Shown: positions 45,298 through 54,111, counted from the first letter of the stretch. The stretch: 64,000 nt of DNA from Phycisphaerae bacterium (GCA_030372985.1 JAUCQB010000076.1:62001-126000); one strand, 5' to 3'. The notes: a model not told the origin generated them from the sequence alone. Numbers and translations: made by a program.

Positions 45298-45441
45298 TTA
45301 GGCCGCCGGGACCGCGCCCATGAGCAGCGTGAGGAGGTCCACCAGGACCCCCGCGGTGCAGCAACTGATCTTGGGCATGCAGCCGCAGCCACAAGCATAC
45401 AGGGTTGCCGCCGACACGATCGCAAACATGACTTTCTTCAT
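45298..45441 (-). CDS. Small Cys-rich exported peptide, copy 1
   Basis: A 47-residue protein of no family I recognise. MKKVMFAIVSAATLYAC is a short signal peptide or lipoprotein-like signal. Five Cys follow in CGCGC (17, 19, 21) and SCC (27, 28), then a hydrophobic tail VLVDLLTLLMGAVPAA. AAAGGAG lies 7 nt before the ATG. Copy 2 upstream encodes a near-identical peptide: 9 codons differ silently and only 4 change residues (I8V, L37I, T38E, V44I), which indicates selection on the protein. Metal binding or a lipid-anchored small protein are possible roles; the Tyr before Ala-Cys makes a true lipobox uncertain. Confidence 0.75.
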   Translation of the reverse strand: MKKVMFAIVSAATLYACGCGCMPKISCCTAGVLVDLLTLLMGAVPAA

Positions 45442-45694
45442 CGTTCTTCTCCTTTAGAAGATACTGGCGAGCTCAGAACCTCAGGCCGCCAAAACCAACA
45501 AACAGGGAAACACTTCCACTCACGTCTTGCTATCGGCGTTACTCCGCCGTGACGTTCATCAACAACACCTCGCACCCTGGTACCCAACTGATGATCTGCG
45601 CCCTCTGACCCCACGATCATCCGCCCAGATCATCTGTTGCGTCGTTTCCCGACCCGGGTTCTTGCGACCCTGTCGGTCACCCTGATCACAACAA

Positions 45695-45838
45695 TTAGGC
45701 CGCCGGGATCGCGCCCATCAGCAGCTCGATGAGGTCTACCAGGACACCGGCGGTGCAGCAGCTGATCTTGGGCATGCAGCCACAGCCACACGCATACAGC
45801 GTTGCCGCCGACACGACTGCAAACATGACTTTCTTCAT
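45695..45838 (-). CDS. Small Cys-rich exported peptide, copy 2
   Basis: The 47-residue paralogue of the preceding entry, with all five Cys, Pro23 and the C-terminal PAA conserved. It is the promoter-proximal copy: a promoter at 46029-46057 lies about 190 nt upstream, with a leader whose hairpin GGCG/CGCC keeps its stem in both units. The same AAAGGAGAAGAACG ribosome site precedes the ATG. Copies 2 and 1 are probably read as one transcript ending at the hairpin at 45199-45229. Confidence 0.75.
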   Translation of the reverse strand: MKKVMFAVVSAATLYACGCGCMPKISCCTAGVLVDLIELLMGAIPAA

Positions 45839-46028
45839 CGTTCTTCTCCTTTAGAAGATACTGGCGAGCTCAGACGCTCAGGCCACAACAACCAACACAC
45901 AGGGAAACACTTCCACTCACGTTCAGATATCGGCGCTACTTCGCCGAGATGCTCATCCATCGTACCTCGCGCTCTGGCTCCCAGGTGATGACCCGGGAAT
46001 ACGGCAGACCTATAAACATCGGTCGCAT

Positions 46029-46057
46029 AGCATAGTGTCCATGAGTCAGCTTGACAA
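46029..46057 (-). promoter_or_regulatory. Promoter for the Cys-rich peptide unit
   Basis: Minus strand TTGTCA (46057-46052), a 17-nt spacer and TATGCT (46034-46029). Predicted start near 46022, giving a leader of about 185 nt to the first peptide gene. Confidence 0.5.
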
Positions 46058-46383
46058 GGGGTCCAGCATGAAAAGCCGGACCCCACAAATCCCTCGAAGG
46101 CAGAACTGACCGCGCCTAAGGCCTTTCGACCGTATCCCGTCTGCCTACATGGACACCGCTCATACTATCGGACGGCCAAAACCATATACTACAATCCGAT
46201 TCAATGCAACCCCCCACAGCCCCCAACCCCAAAAAGCGGCGGGTTTTTTTTCCTTTGACTCGGCCCTGAATCACGAGGTAGATTGCCGCTCGAATTCCGC
46301 CGCGGCAGGACCGAAAAAGAAGGGCCAAAACTGGCCAAAAAACGCGGTTTTGGCCTTTCATCAGATGATAAGCTCTCCGACAA
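46058..46383. other. Gap upstream of the ABC ATPase gene, with competing hairpins
   Basis: No gene is seen. GGCCAAAA occurs twice (46323 and 46333), and both copies can pair with TTTTGGCC (46348-46355), followed by TTT. These are mutually exclusive stems of 9 and 8 bp, 28 nt before the ATPase ATG. A run of eight T at about 46244-46251 follows a GC patch but lacks a good stem. Confidence 0.4.
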
Positions 46384-47184
46384 ATGAGCCTTATTCAACT
46401 ATCACACATCACAATGGTTCGTCAAGGGCTGCAGATTCTCTCGGATATCTCCTGGCAGGTCAAGAAGGGCCAGCATTGGGCCCTGCTAGGGGCCAACGGC
46501 TCCGGAAAGACCACGCTCCTGAAGGTCGTGACGGGATATGAATGGCCCACTTCGGGATCTGTGACGGTTCTTCGTCAATCGTTTGGAGAATGCAATTTGC
46601 CCCTGTTTCGCAGGGAAGTGGGATGGGCCAGCAGTGCAATTGAGGCTCGTCTACCGGCACATGAAAGCGCGATTGACATTGTGGCGTCGGGCTTCTTTGC
46701 GTCCATTGGCCTGTACCAGGCCCCGTCCGAGGCCCAGTGGCTCAGGGCGAAAGAGATTCTTCAACATGTCGGCGCTGACCATATCATGCAGCGTCCGTTC
46801 GGAGTGCTTTCCCAGGGAGAACAGCGCCGGATCGTGATCGCCAGAGCACTGGTCAATCGTCCGTTGCTTCTGGCCCTGGATGAGCCTTGTGCAGGGCTTG
46901 ACCCGGCCGCCAGAGAGAGCTTGCTGGCCGACCTGGGCCAACTGGCAAGCTCTCCTCAGGCACCGACGATCATCCTGGTCACACACCATGTTGAAGAGAT
47001 CGGTCCGTGGATCGGTCATGTCCTGGTGCTCAGAGACGGTGCTGTTCTGGCTGTGGGGCCGAAGAATGAGACCCTGACGAGCCGCGTTCTTTCTGAAGCT
47101 CTCGGCTGTCGTTGCGAGGTCGAGAGGCTGGGCGACCGCTACCGACTCAACCTGATCGAGAGCCGATCCAGAGCCCCGATCTGA
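46384..47184 (+). CDS. Orphan ABC transporter ATP-binding protein
   Basis: A 266-residue ATPase. Walker A GANGSGKTT (about 36-44), signature LSQGEQRR, Walker B LLLALDEP and the switch His in LVTHH are all present. The sequence is closest to the ModF/YfjX-type cytoplasmic ATPases. There is no permease or binding-protein gene nearby, so a role outside classical transport or with a distant partner is possible. No clear ribosome site precedes the ATG; the hairpin-rich leader may control translation. Confidence 0.85.
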   Translation: MSLIQLSHITMVRQGLQILSDISWQVKKGQHWALLGANGSGKTTLLKVVTGYEWPTSGSVTVLRQSFGECNLPLFRREVGWASSAIEARLPAHESAIDIVASGFFASIGLYQAPSEAQWLRAKEILQHVGADHIMQRPFGVLSQGEQRRIVIARALVNRPLLLALDEPCAGLDPAARESLLADLGQLASSPQAPTIILVTHHVEEIGPWIGHVLVLRDGAVLAVGPKNETLTSRVLSEALGCRCEVERLGDRYRLNLIESRSRAPI

Positions 47185-47364
47185 CTTTGCAGGGCAGGTC
47201 TGCCCGAAAGACTCACAGGCCGGCGGCGCCGGACCGCCATCTCTTTGCATCGGCTCGCCCGATTCAGATAGAATGGCCGGCAGATCCCTGGAGAGCCAAG
47301 TCCGCGCGTCGAATTGTCGGCGACAGCGAATGGCATCCATGAGCGTCTCGGCAAGGGAGGTCCG

Positions 47365-48795
47365 ATGCGGCGCATCGCCATCATCAATCAAAAGGGCGGA
47401 GTGGGCAAGACCACTACGACGATTAACGTCGGGGCGGCCCTGGCGAGGATGGGGCAGCGTGTTCTTCTGATCGACCTCGATCCGCAGGCGCATCTGACGC
47501 TTCACCTCGGACAGGATCCCACCTCCGGACAGGTTGGGGTCTACGAGATGCTCGCAGAGTCTGCCACCGTGGCCAAGGCCCGCCGCAAGGTGGCAAGCAA
47601 CCTCTGGTCCTGCTCGGCGAGTATCGACCTAGCCGGCGCCGAAGTGGAACTGGTTAATGTCGTGGGGCGAGAAGTCATTCTTCGCGACCTGCTCGATCAG
47701 CACCTCAACTCCAGCAAGACGCCTCCCTATGACTATGTGCTGATGGATTGCCCGCCATCGCTGAACATCCTGACCCTCAATGCCCTGTGTGCCGCAACCG
47801 AGGTCCTGATCCCTCTGCAACCGCACTACCTGGCTCTGCAAGGTCTGAGCAAGCTGCTGGAAACCGTGGCGGTGGTCAACAAGCGCATCAACCCTGCTCT
47901 CAAGGTGACCGGCGTGGTCGTATGCATGAACGAGTCGGGAACCAGGCTGGCCGGTGAGGTGATTGACGACGTGCGGTCGTTCTTCGCCGAGGCCCGCGGC
48001 CACGACGTTCCATGGAGTGATACGCGAGTGTTTCGCACGTTCATCCGCCGGAACATCAAATTGGCCGAGTCGCCCAGTTACGGAAAGAGCATTTTCGAAT
48101 ACGCTCCGGACAGCCACGGGGCTGAAGACTACCTTCAGCTCGCGGCCGAACTGCACTCGCCGGCGACAACCACGCCGCAAGAGCAGGCCGTGGAGCCCGC
48201 TGAGCCGAGCCAAGCGCAAATCGCGGTGTCCGGACCAGCCTCACAACCGGTCATTCAGCCCTCACCATCCGAACCGCCGGGGAAGACAAAGCCAAACCGT
48301 CCTCAGGCACCCCCGCCGGGATCTCCCGGCCCGGCGGAGCGGCAGCCGCACCCCATGGACAAACCGGCCGTAGCGCATCCGACAAAGCAACAGCAAGTCC
48401 GTAAAGCCGGAATCGACCCGGCGCTGGTTGTTTTGGCACCCGCCACACCGGCGACAGCCGTCCCGCGCTCCGATCAACCGGCAAACCGGAAGTTGCTCCA
48501 GACCACCGCAACCGCTCCCCAGGCTCAACCCGCTGTCGAACGCGAGGTCAGGTCGGCGCATGGGCCCCGGCCGTCGTCGGCTCAATCCGCACCACCAAGG
48601 TGCAGGGTTCGAGACAGGTCGCTACAAGTCTGCAACTCGGGGAACACGACCGCGGGAAGCGCCAAGCACACCAGGACCACCCCAGAAGAACCGCAGCCGG
48701 ACGCACCGGTCACGCCACCTGCTCCGCAACCTTCACCATCGACGAACCAAGCGGCATCTGCTGACGGGGTTTCCCGGCCGGCACAGGCCGTCTGA
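47365..48795 (+). CDS. ParA/Soj-family ATPase with long disordered C-terminal tail
   Basis: A 476-residue protein. Residues 1-265 are a complete ParA/Soj domain: deviant Walker A QKGGVGKTT, LLIDLDPQAHLT, YVLMDCPPSLN. Such ATPases position DNA or protein complexes. The last 200 residues are Pro, Ala, Gln and Thr-rich with no domain. No parB gene follows, so this is an orphan. GGGAGG stands just before the ATG at 47365. The tail keeps an open frame, but its composition changes after about codon 415 and a frameshift there cannot be excluded. Confidence 0.85.
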   Translation: MRRIAIINQKGGVGKTTTTINVGAALARMGQRVLLIDLDPQAHLTLHLGQDPTSGQVGVYEMLAESATVAKARRKVASNLWSCSASIDLAGAEVELVNVVGREVILRDLLDQHLNSSKTPPYDYVLMDCPPSLNILTLNALCAATEVLIPLQPHYLALQGLSKLLETVAVVNKRINPALKVTGVVVCMNESGTRLAGEVIDDVRSFFAEARGHDVPWSDTRVFRTFIRRNIKLAESPSYGKSIFEYAPDSHGAEDYLQLAAELHSPATTTPQEQAVEPAEPSQAQIAVSGPASQPVIQPSPSEPPGKTKPNRPQAPPPGSPGPAERQPHPMDKPAVAHPTKQQQVRKAGIDPALVVLAPATPATAVPRSDQPANRKLLQTTATAPQAQPAVEREVRSAHGPRPSSAQSAPPRCRVRDRSLQVCNSGNTTAGSAKHTRTTPEEPQPDAPVTPPAPQPSPSTNQAASADGVSRPAQAV

Positions 48796-48820
48796 GCGCT
48801 GCCCCGCCTCCATCGCAAGA

Positions 48821-50446
48821 TTATGAAGCGCTTCTTGTGCCGGGCGCCGTGTCAAGGCACGATCGAACCGAGGCGGCCAGTTCCGGGAGTTCATATGGCT
48901 TGCGCAGGAAACCCATGGCACCCTGTCTCCGCAGGCGTCTCAGCGACGCATGGGTCACCGAGCGGCCCGTCAGGAATATCGGGGCTTGGGGACAGCGCTT
49001 GCGAACCTGCTTCATCGCACTGACACGAGGGGAATGCGAGACGCCCACATCGAGCAGCACGAGGTCAATGTCATCGGAATTCGTATCCAGGAACTCCAGC
49101 GCCGAGGCCAAGTCGGCCCGGGCGATGGTGCAATAGCCGAGCGAGGACAGGTTGGCCTCGGCCATCTGCAACTCGGACACATGCTCATCGACCAGTAGAA
49201 TGGTCTCCTTGCCCCGCGGCAGGGCACTCCATCCCGTCTGGGAGAGAACGCCCTGCTGCAAGGTCTCCCAGGGTGCAACCGGCAGCCACACGGAGACGGT
49301 GGTGCCCTTGTTCACGGCGCTCTTCATGCGGATCTGGCCTTTGTGGCTGTGGACGATGCCCTGTGTGGCGGCCAGACCCATACCGCGACCCGTGGGTTTG
49401 GTGGTGAAGAAGGGATCGAACACCCTCTGGACGGTGTCTGCATCCATGCCGCAGCCTCGGTCCCGCACCTCAAGCCGAACGTAACGGCCCGGCGAAAGAC
49501 CGAGCGCCGTGGACTGTTTCGCGTCCAGATCCTCGCAGGCGGTGGACAGTTCGATCCGGCTGGGTGGTCGGCTGGCCTCGACCGCGTTGAGGCACAGGTT
49601 CATGATCACCTGCTCCATCTGCGCCGGGTCGGCGATGATCTGCGGAAGATGGGCGGCCAGGTCCACCACCAGATCGATCTGCCGGGGAGTGGTTCGACGG
49701 ATGAGCTGGAGCACGGATTCGACGTGACGGTTCAGATTCGTGGGGACGGGTTTCTGCAAACCTCCGCGTGCGAACGCCAACAACTGACGCGTCAGCGCCG
49801 AGGCCCGCTCCGCGGCATCCATGACGTCGCGCAGCAGTTCCTTCACCTTGGGTGGGGTCGAATCCTTCCGCAGGACGATGGACAGATTTCCGATGATCAC
49901 GGCCAGCAGATTGCCGAAGTCATGGGCCACACCGCCGGCCAGCGTCCCGATGCTCTGCAACTTCTGCGACTGCAGCAGCTGGGCGTGCAAGCGGTTGCGC
50001 TCGGTCACGTCGTTGGCGACGCCGATAACGCCCGTGATCTCTCCCTGCTGATCCCGGACGGGCGAGTACCAGATCTCGAAGCTGCGTTCCCGAATGTTGA
50101 GCGACGCCGTGACGGTTTCGCCGGCAAGAGCTCGTTCGAGCTCCGCCAGGGCCTGCGGGACGTTGGCGAAGGCCTCCCGCGCCGACCTTCCCAACACATC
50201 TTGCGACCGGACGCCCAGGCGCTCAAGCGGCTTGCCTTCACACACGCTGATGCAGCCGTCCCGGTCAACGGCGAACAAGACGACCGGTGAGCCTTGGGCG
50301 ATGGCCCGCAGTTGCTGCTCGCTCTTGCGCAAGGCCTCCACCGCGCGGGCGTGGGCCTTCTCGATGTCCTCGAGCTCGCGGACCCGTGCGTGCAGGGCCG
50401 CCGCTTCCGCCTGCAACCCGGCCATCGATCGGTCTGCGCTCGACAT
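48821..50446 (-). CDS. Hybrid sensor histidine kinase (PAS-HisKA-HATPase-REC)
   Basis: A 541-residue cytoplasmic kinase without membrane segments. An N-terminal coiled coil (8-45) is followed by a PAS domain (about 45-150). HisKA has phosphoacceptor H175 in GGVAHDFGN; HATPase has LNAVEA, DRGCGMD and FFTTKPTGRGMGL. The C-terminal receiver (about 410-530) keeps the phosphorylated Asp in LVLLDVG and the Lys in LRKPY. Its first acidic pocket is Asp-Glu (VDEH) rather than Asp-Asp. GGAG precedes the ATG. It is next to the GAP1-like gene on the same strand and may be its regulator. Confidence 0.9.
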   Translation of the reverse strand: MSSADRSMAGLQAEAAALHARVRELEDIEKAHARAVEALRKSEQQLRAIAQGSPVVLFAVDRDGCISVCEGKPLERLGVRSQDVLGRSAREAFANVPQALAELERALAGETVTASLNIRERSFEIWYSPVRDQQGEITGVIGVANDVTERNRLHAQLLQSQKLQSIGTLAGGVAHDFGNLLAVIIGNLSIVLRKDSTPPKVKELLRDVMDAAERASALTRQLLAFARGGLQKPVPTNLNRHVESVLQLIRRTTPRQIDLVVDLAAHLPQIIADPAQMEQVIMNLCLNAVEASRPPSRIELSTACEDLDAKQSTALGLSPGRYVRLEVRDRGCGMDADTVQRVFDPFFTTKPTGRGMGLAATQGIVHSHKGQIRMKSAVNKGTTVSVWLPVAPWETLQQGVLSQTGWSALPRGKETILLVDEHVSELQMAEANLSSLGYCTIARADLASALEFLDTNSDDIDLVLLDVGVSHSPRVSAMKQVRKRCPQAPIFLTGRSVTHASLRRLRRQGAMGFLRKPYELPELAASVRSCLDTAPGTRSAS

Positions 50447-50695
50447 TCAGCTTTCTCCACGAGCATCCGGCTGCCGAACATGCATGCCAAAACTCCGGTG
50501 CCGGACCGCGGTCCTGCCGGTCTGTTCACCGGTCCTTGATTCATACCGGTCATCCGGACAAGGGCCAGCCGCAAGCCCATCCTTCATTGTTCCGGAATGC
50601 CACTCCTATCGTAGATGCCGGAAGCCGCAGAGTAAATCGCGAGCCGGTGAGATGTCATGGTCCGGCGCCAGCGACTCGCCACCGACACAGGCGGA

Positions 50696-52210
50696 TCACT
50701 CTGCGCCAAAGCCGGCCTCAACCGGTTCCTCCGCGGTCGGGGCTGGGGCCATCTCGGTCATTCGGAGGCGAAGATGATCGAGGTTTTCGGTGGCCGTCGT
50801 GTCTTCGGGGTACCGGTGACACCAGTCCTCGAGCACGCCGCAGGCAACGGCCAGCTCTTCCTCCGCCGCCTGGGCGATCCAGGCGGCAACACAGGTCATC
50901 ACTGTCCGGCGGGCGTATTCGAGGTCGGCCGAGGAGTGGTCCGCCGCCGAGGCCCCGTGTTGCAGAATCATCCGCATCGCCTCGACCGGGTCAAGACAAG
51001 CCATGCGCGTCACCGCCAAGGCACTGCTCTCCTCGACCAGCCGGGCGGCCTCGGGCGTACGCGGCTCGGACCCCAGCATGCGCTGCCACACGTTCGACAA
51101 TTGCCCGCAGTCGGCGTGGGAGATGAGTGACGAGAAGCGGTGCCGGACCAATCGGACCACCTGGCGGGCCAACTCGCGTTCCAGCGGCAGATCGGCACTG
51201 AGCCCGACATAGGGCATGGCAACGTCGATCAGGTTCTCCAGGCTGTTCGAGGCGGCGCCGTCCAGGGCCAGGCACAACGCGCCGATCCGTTCCAAAGCCT
51301 TGACGTCCTTCTCGCCGAAACGATCGGCCAGCATCCCGATCAGCGCGTTGGTGCGGCGAGTCTCGATAAAGCGGTCGACGGCCCGGGCCCACGGATGACT
51401 GATGCCCGGGGCGGATCGCGGATCGGTTGAAGAGTCAAGAAAGACGTATTCGCTCCCCGCGATGCGCTCTCGCGTCTGGGGCAGCACGTTGGCCAGAACA
51501 ACCAAGCGGTGGGGGCGGGAAACGGCAAAAGTGACACCGGCAGAAAGGGAGACTCTCGGCCGGATCGGAGCCGGGATGGTGAGCAGAATCAGCTCGGCGA
51601 GAACCGTCCCCTCGGTCCCGGCCGAGAAAGCCACCGCATGGCCCGACAGCAGGAGGTCCGTGGCGGTGGCGATCCATCTTTCCGAGATGGCGCCGCCCGC
51701 CAGGTCGAACGCCGGGGGAGACAACCCTCGTTCAGGCGACAGCGCCAGCGGCGGCAGAATCACGTCGGCCGCCAGACCCACCGAGGCCCCGCCCTCGGCC
51801 GCGACCGCGCGAACAAAGGCAAACGGATTGTTGCGGAACCGGCGCAGATCGTCGGCCTGGATCACGAAGATGCGCGTGTAGGTCCGACGGCCTCCCCGCC
51901 CTGTCGGCTCCTTCCCGGCATGGCAGGTGTGAAGAATGGCATAGCGGTCGTTGCTGATGGGAAAGAACGAGATCCCCGCCGCCTCGGGACTGTCGACGCA
52001 CAAGCCCCCGAGCGCGGGCGCATAGCGGACGATTTCACTGAAGTCGTGAGAGGAAAGACCGGCGCTGGCGGCGATCACACGGTAACCCTGGCCCGCCGCG
52101 GTGCAGAGGCAGGTGTATACGGCCTGCTCGCAGAGAACCTGAACGGGCGTCGAGGAACCGCATGCGGCCGGCGTTACAACTGAACGGCTTTCATCCGTTC
52201 CGAGATCCAT
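50696..52210 (-). CDS. GTPase-associated protein 1 (GAP1)-like protein
   Basis: A 504-residue protein resembling the GAP1 proteins that accompany bacterial GTPases in predicted NTP-dependent conflict systems. The N-terminal 160 residues fit the GAP1 N-domain: EQAVYTCLCTAAGQGYRVIAAS, SEIVRYAPALGG, and TYTRIFVIQADDLRRF. A helical middle and C-terminal region follow, with no enzyme motif. The ATG lies 37 nt inside the 3' end of the GTPase gene and has GGAG 8 nt upstream, so the two are coupled. Function is inferred from family and position only. Confidence 0.7.
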   Translation of the reverse strand: MDLGTDESRSVVTPAACGSSTPVQVLCEQAVYTCLCTAAGQGYRVIAASAGLSSHDFSEIVRYAPALGGLCVDSPEAAGISFFPISNDRYAILHTCHAGKEPTGRGGRRTYTRIFVIQADDLRRFRNNPFAFVRAVAAEGGASVGLAADVILPPLALSPERGLSPPAFDLAGGAISERWIATATDLLLSGHAVAFSAGTEGTVLAELILLTIPAPIRPRVSLSAGVTFAVSRPHRLVVLANVLPQTRERIAGSEYVFLDSSTDPRSAPGISHPWARAVDRFIETRRTNALIGMLADRFGEKDVKALERIGALCLALDGAASNSLENLIDVAMPYVGLSADLPLERELARQVVRLVRHRFSSLISHADCGQLSNVWQRMLGSEPRTPEAARLVEESSALAVTRMACLDPVEAMRMILQHGASAADHSSADLEYARRTVMTCVAAWIAQAAEEELAVACGVLEDWCHRYPEDTTATENLDHLRLRMTEMAPAPTAEEPVEAGFGAE

Positions 52211-53067
52211 TCAAACGGCTCCAGAACACCACGCGGCGCCGCATGCAGCGGGACCTGTACCACGTTACCGTCCTCATCGTGAGCGTAGCCGAGCGATCCG
52301 ACCACGCTCGCGGCGAAAAACTCGACGTTCTCGAAACGGCTGTCGCAGAGGTTCCAGAGACGAACCAGGTTCGTCTCGGCGAACTCCCTGGGGTTGTCAA
52401 AACACTCCGGGCAGGTGTCCGCCTTGCAGAGAACGACCGCGATCGGATTCCGCACCCGCTCCTTGCGGTGTACGGCGAATCGCTGGTCGACGTAACTGAT
52501 CAGTTTGTATGCGAAATAATCCGGGTAAGGCGAGCCCGAGGCGGCAATCGAGGCGTCGATGAGCACCATGGCTCCCGCGCTCTTGGCGAGCAGACCGCTG
52601 ATCGCCGCGTAACTCTTGGGCGACTCGACTTCCTGAGACAGGGCCTCGCCGGCCATGTCGGGCAGGAGCACGTCGAACCACTCGTCGGATTTCTTGAGCC
52701 GATGGCGGACCTGGTAGTAGGCCCATTTCCAGTGTTCGACCTCCAGCGGGGTCTTGGGCGGGAAGCGCCGGCCGTTGAGACAGCCGATCACCGACTGCTG
52801 GAGGTTGACCGAGTAGGCCCCCTTGGGAATGGCCTCGAAACCGCCGGCCCGCTTCGAGAGCAGGTCGAGCAGAAAGCCCAGATAGACCGTCTTGCCGACG
52901 TTGGCTTCGCCCAGCAACGTGATGATGGCGGGCTTGCGGTTCTGCTCTCTGGCGTCCTCGATCAATGCCATCGGCGCGCCGCACTGACTGCAAATCACCG
53001 CGCTGGGCGCGTTTTTGTGGTCACAGATCAGGCAGACGTTGCAGCGATAGCCATGTTCGTCATACAT
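52174..53067 (-). CDS. Zinc-ribbon GTPase of the double-GTPase type
   Basis: A 297-residue protein. An N-terminal zinc ribbon has C12-x2-C15 and C26-x2-C29. The G domain follows: G1 GEANVGKT (53-60), G3 LPDMAG (DxxG at 137-140), G4 CKAD (214-217, Cys where Asn or Thr is usual) and a Ser/Ala-containing G5 region near AASVVG. No effector domain is attached, so it should act as a switch for its neighbours. It overlaps gap1 by 37 nt, and the FGE-like gene ends 12 nt before its ATG, making a tight three-gene unit. Confidence 0.8.
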   Translation of the reverse strand: MYDEHGYRCNVCLICDHKNAPSAVICSQCGAPMALIEDAREQNRKPAIITLLGEANVGKTVYLGFLLDLLSKRAGGFEAIPKGAYSVNLQQSVIGCLNGRRFPPKTPLEVEHWKWAYYQVRHRLKKSDEWFDVLLPDMAGEALSQEVESPKSYAAISGLLAKSAGAMVLIDASIAASGSPYPDYFAYKLISYVDQRFAVHRKERVRNPIAVVLCKADTCPECFDNPREFAETNLVRLWNLCDSRFENVEFFAASVVGSLGYAHDEDGNVVQVPLHAAPRGVLEPFEWISERMKAVQL

Positions 53068-53079
53068 GCCGTTACTCCC

Positions 53080-54111
53080 TCACTTCGTGCCCTTGCCCAG
53101 CCAGTGGGCGTCCGCCAGACCCAGGGCGCAGCGGAAACCGAGGTTGTGGGCTCGCGTCAGGGCGTTGAAACCGCTGCGAAACAGGGCCGTGCACTGGGAT
53201 TCGAAGTAGGTGTCAAAGGCCCCGCCCCGGGCGGCCTTCATGGTCATCTCCCCCACCACCTGTACGCCCTCCTCGGTGACGATGTCGAGATCACTCTCGA
53301 CCCACTCCCAGACGTTGCCGATCAACTGGAGCACGTTGTTGGGGGCGGCGCCTTGTTCGTAACCGTCCACCGGAACGGTGCTGTAGACCTGCGAGGCCCA
53401 GATGTTGCACTTCTTGCGATCCATGGTGTCGCCCCACGGGAATCGGTAGAGCACGTCGGTGTCACTGATGATCCGCCAGCTCGCGGCCAACTGCCATTCG
53501 GGCTCCGTGGGAAGCCGCTGCCCGATCCATTTGGCAAAGGCGCTGGCCTCATACCAGCACACTCCGACAACAGGGTGTTGGCTGAGCCGCTGGTCGTGGC
53601 GGCCGTGGCGCCAGTAACGAGGACCGGGCTGGCCGGTCTGGTCGCGGAACTGGATCAGGTGCGTCCAGACGGATTCGGGCCACAGCGAGAGATCATCATA
53701 TCCGCCGGTGTCCACGAAAAGCTGGTAGCGGGCGTTCGTGACCGCGTGAATATCCATCAGGAAGGTCGGCACGTGGACGTCGATCACCTCGGCATCGGGC
53801 ACCTCGGTCAACGTTCGCAACAGCGAGGCCCGTCCCTCGGGCACGATGGCCATGTGCCGATCAAGGTGCGCTGCTGCCTGCCGTTCGGCCTCGGACCAAT
53901 CCGGATGCGATTCCCAGTTGGGCCTGTCCTGGAGGATAAGGTTAAACCGTTCCTGCTGGAGCATCGCCTGAAGCGGGTCGTCTTCGAAAACCTCCTGCGG
54001 GGCGGGATCATAATCCTCCGCGCTAGGGATTATCCCGGCCGCCGGTGCCAGCTCCTCTGCGACGCCGCCTCGCGACGCATTTCTGTTTCGAGACCAGAAG
54101 TTGAACGCCAT
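53080..54111 (-). CDS. FGE-sulfatase-fold protein, probably non-catalytic
   Basis: A 343-residue cytoplasmic protein. After a disordered N-terminus rich in acidic residues (1-70), the rest is a formylglycine-generating-enzyme/SUMF1 fold: VVGVCWYEASAFAKWIG, LPTEPEWQLAA, FPWGD, LIGNVWEWVESD, ARGGAFD and NLGFRCAL. Of the two active-site Cys of true FGE, only one appears (ESQCTALFR), so it is unlikely to mature the sulfatase at 39196. FGE folds are frequent partners of predicted conflict GTPases. First gene of the FGE-GTPase-GAP1 unit. Confidence 0.8.
   Translation of the reverse strand: MAFNFWSRNRNASRGGVAEELAPAAGIIPSAEDYDPAPQEVFEDDPLQAMLQQERFNLILQDRPNWESHPDWSEAERQAAAHLDRHMAIVPEGRASLLRTLTEVPDAEVIDVHVPTFLMDIHAVTNARYQLFVDTGGYDDLSLWPESVWTHLIQFRDQTGQPGPRYWRHGRHDQRLSQHPVVGVCWYEASAFAKWIGQRLPTEPEWQLAASWRIISDTDVLYRFPWGDTMDRKKCNIWASQVYSTVPVDGYEQGAAPNNVLQLIGNVWEWVESDLDIVTEEGVQVVGEMTMKAARGGAFDTYFESQCTALFRSGFNALTRAHNLGFRCALGLADAHWLGKGTK

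Larger units (their letters stand above)
45223..45996. repeat. Tandem duplication of a roughly 380-bp unit carrying a small gene
   Basis: Unit 1 (about 45223-45600) and unit 2 (about 45620-45996) align at a constant offset of 397 bp through downstream flank, coding region, ribosome site and leader. About 10% of positions differ in the coding part. Confidence 0.8.

Noticed and set aside
45438-45620. Upstream ORF ending at the start codon of Cys-rich peptide copy 1
   Set aside because: A similar ORF exists before copy 2, but differences between the two are mostly amino-acid changing (about 12 against 2 silent), so the conservation is not that of a protein.
45835-46086. Upstream ORF ending at the start codon of Cys-rich peptide copy 2
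   Set aside because: Same reason as for copy 1; it also overlaps the predicted promoter.
53080-54111. FGE-like protein as the maturase of the sulfatase at 39196
   Set aside because: One of the two active-site Cys seems missing and the gene is in a different functional unit.
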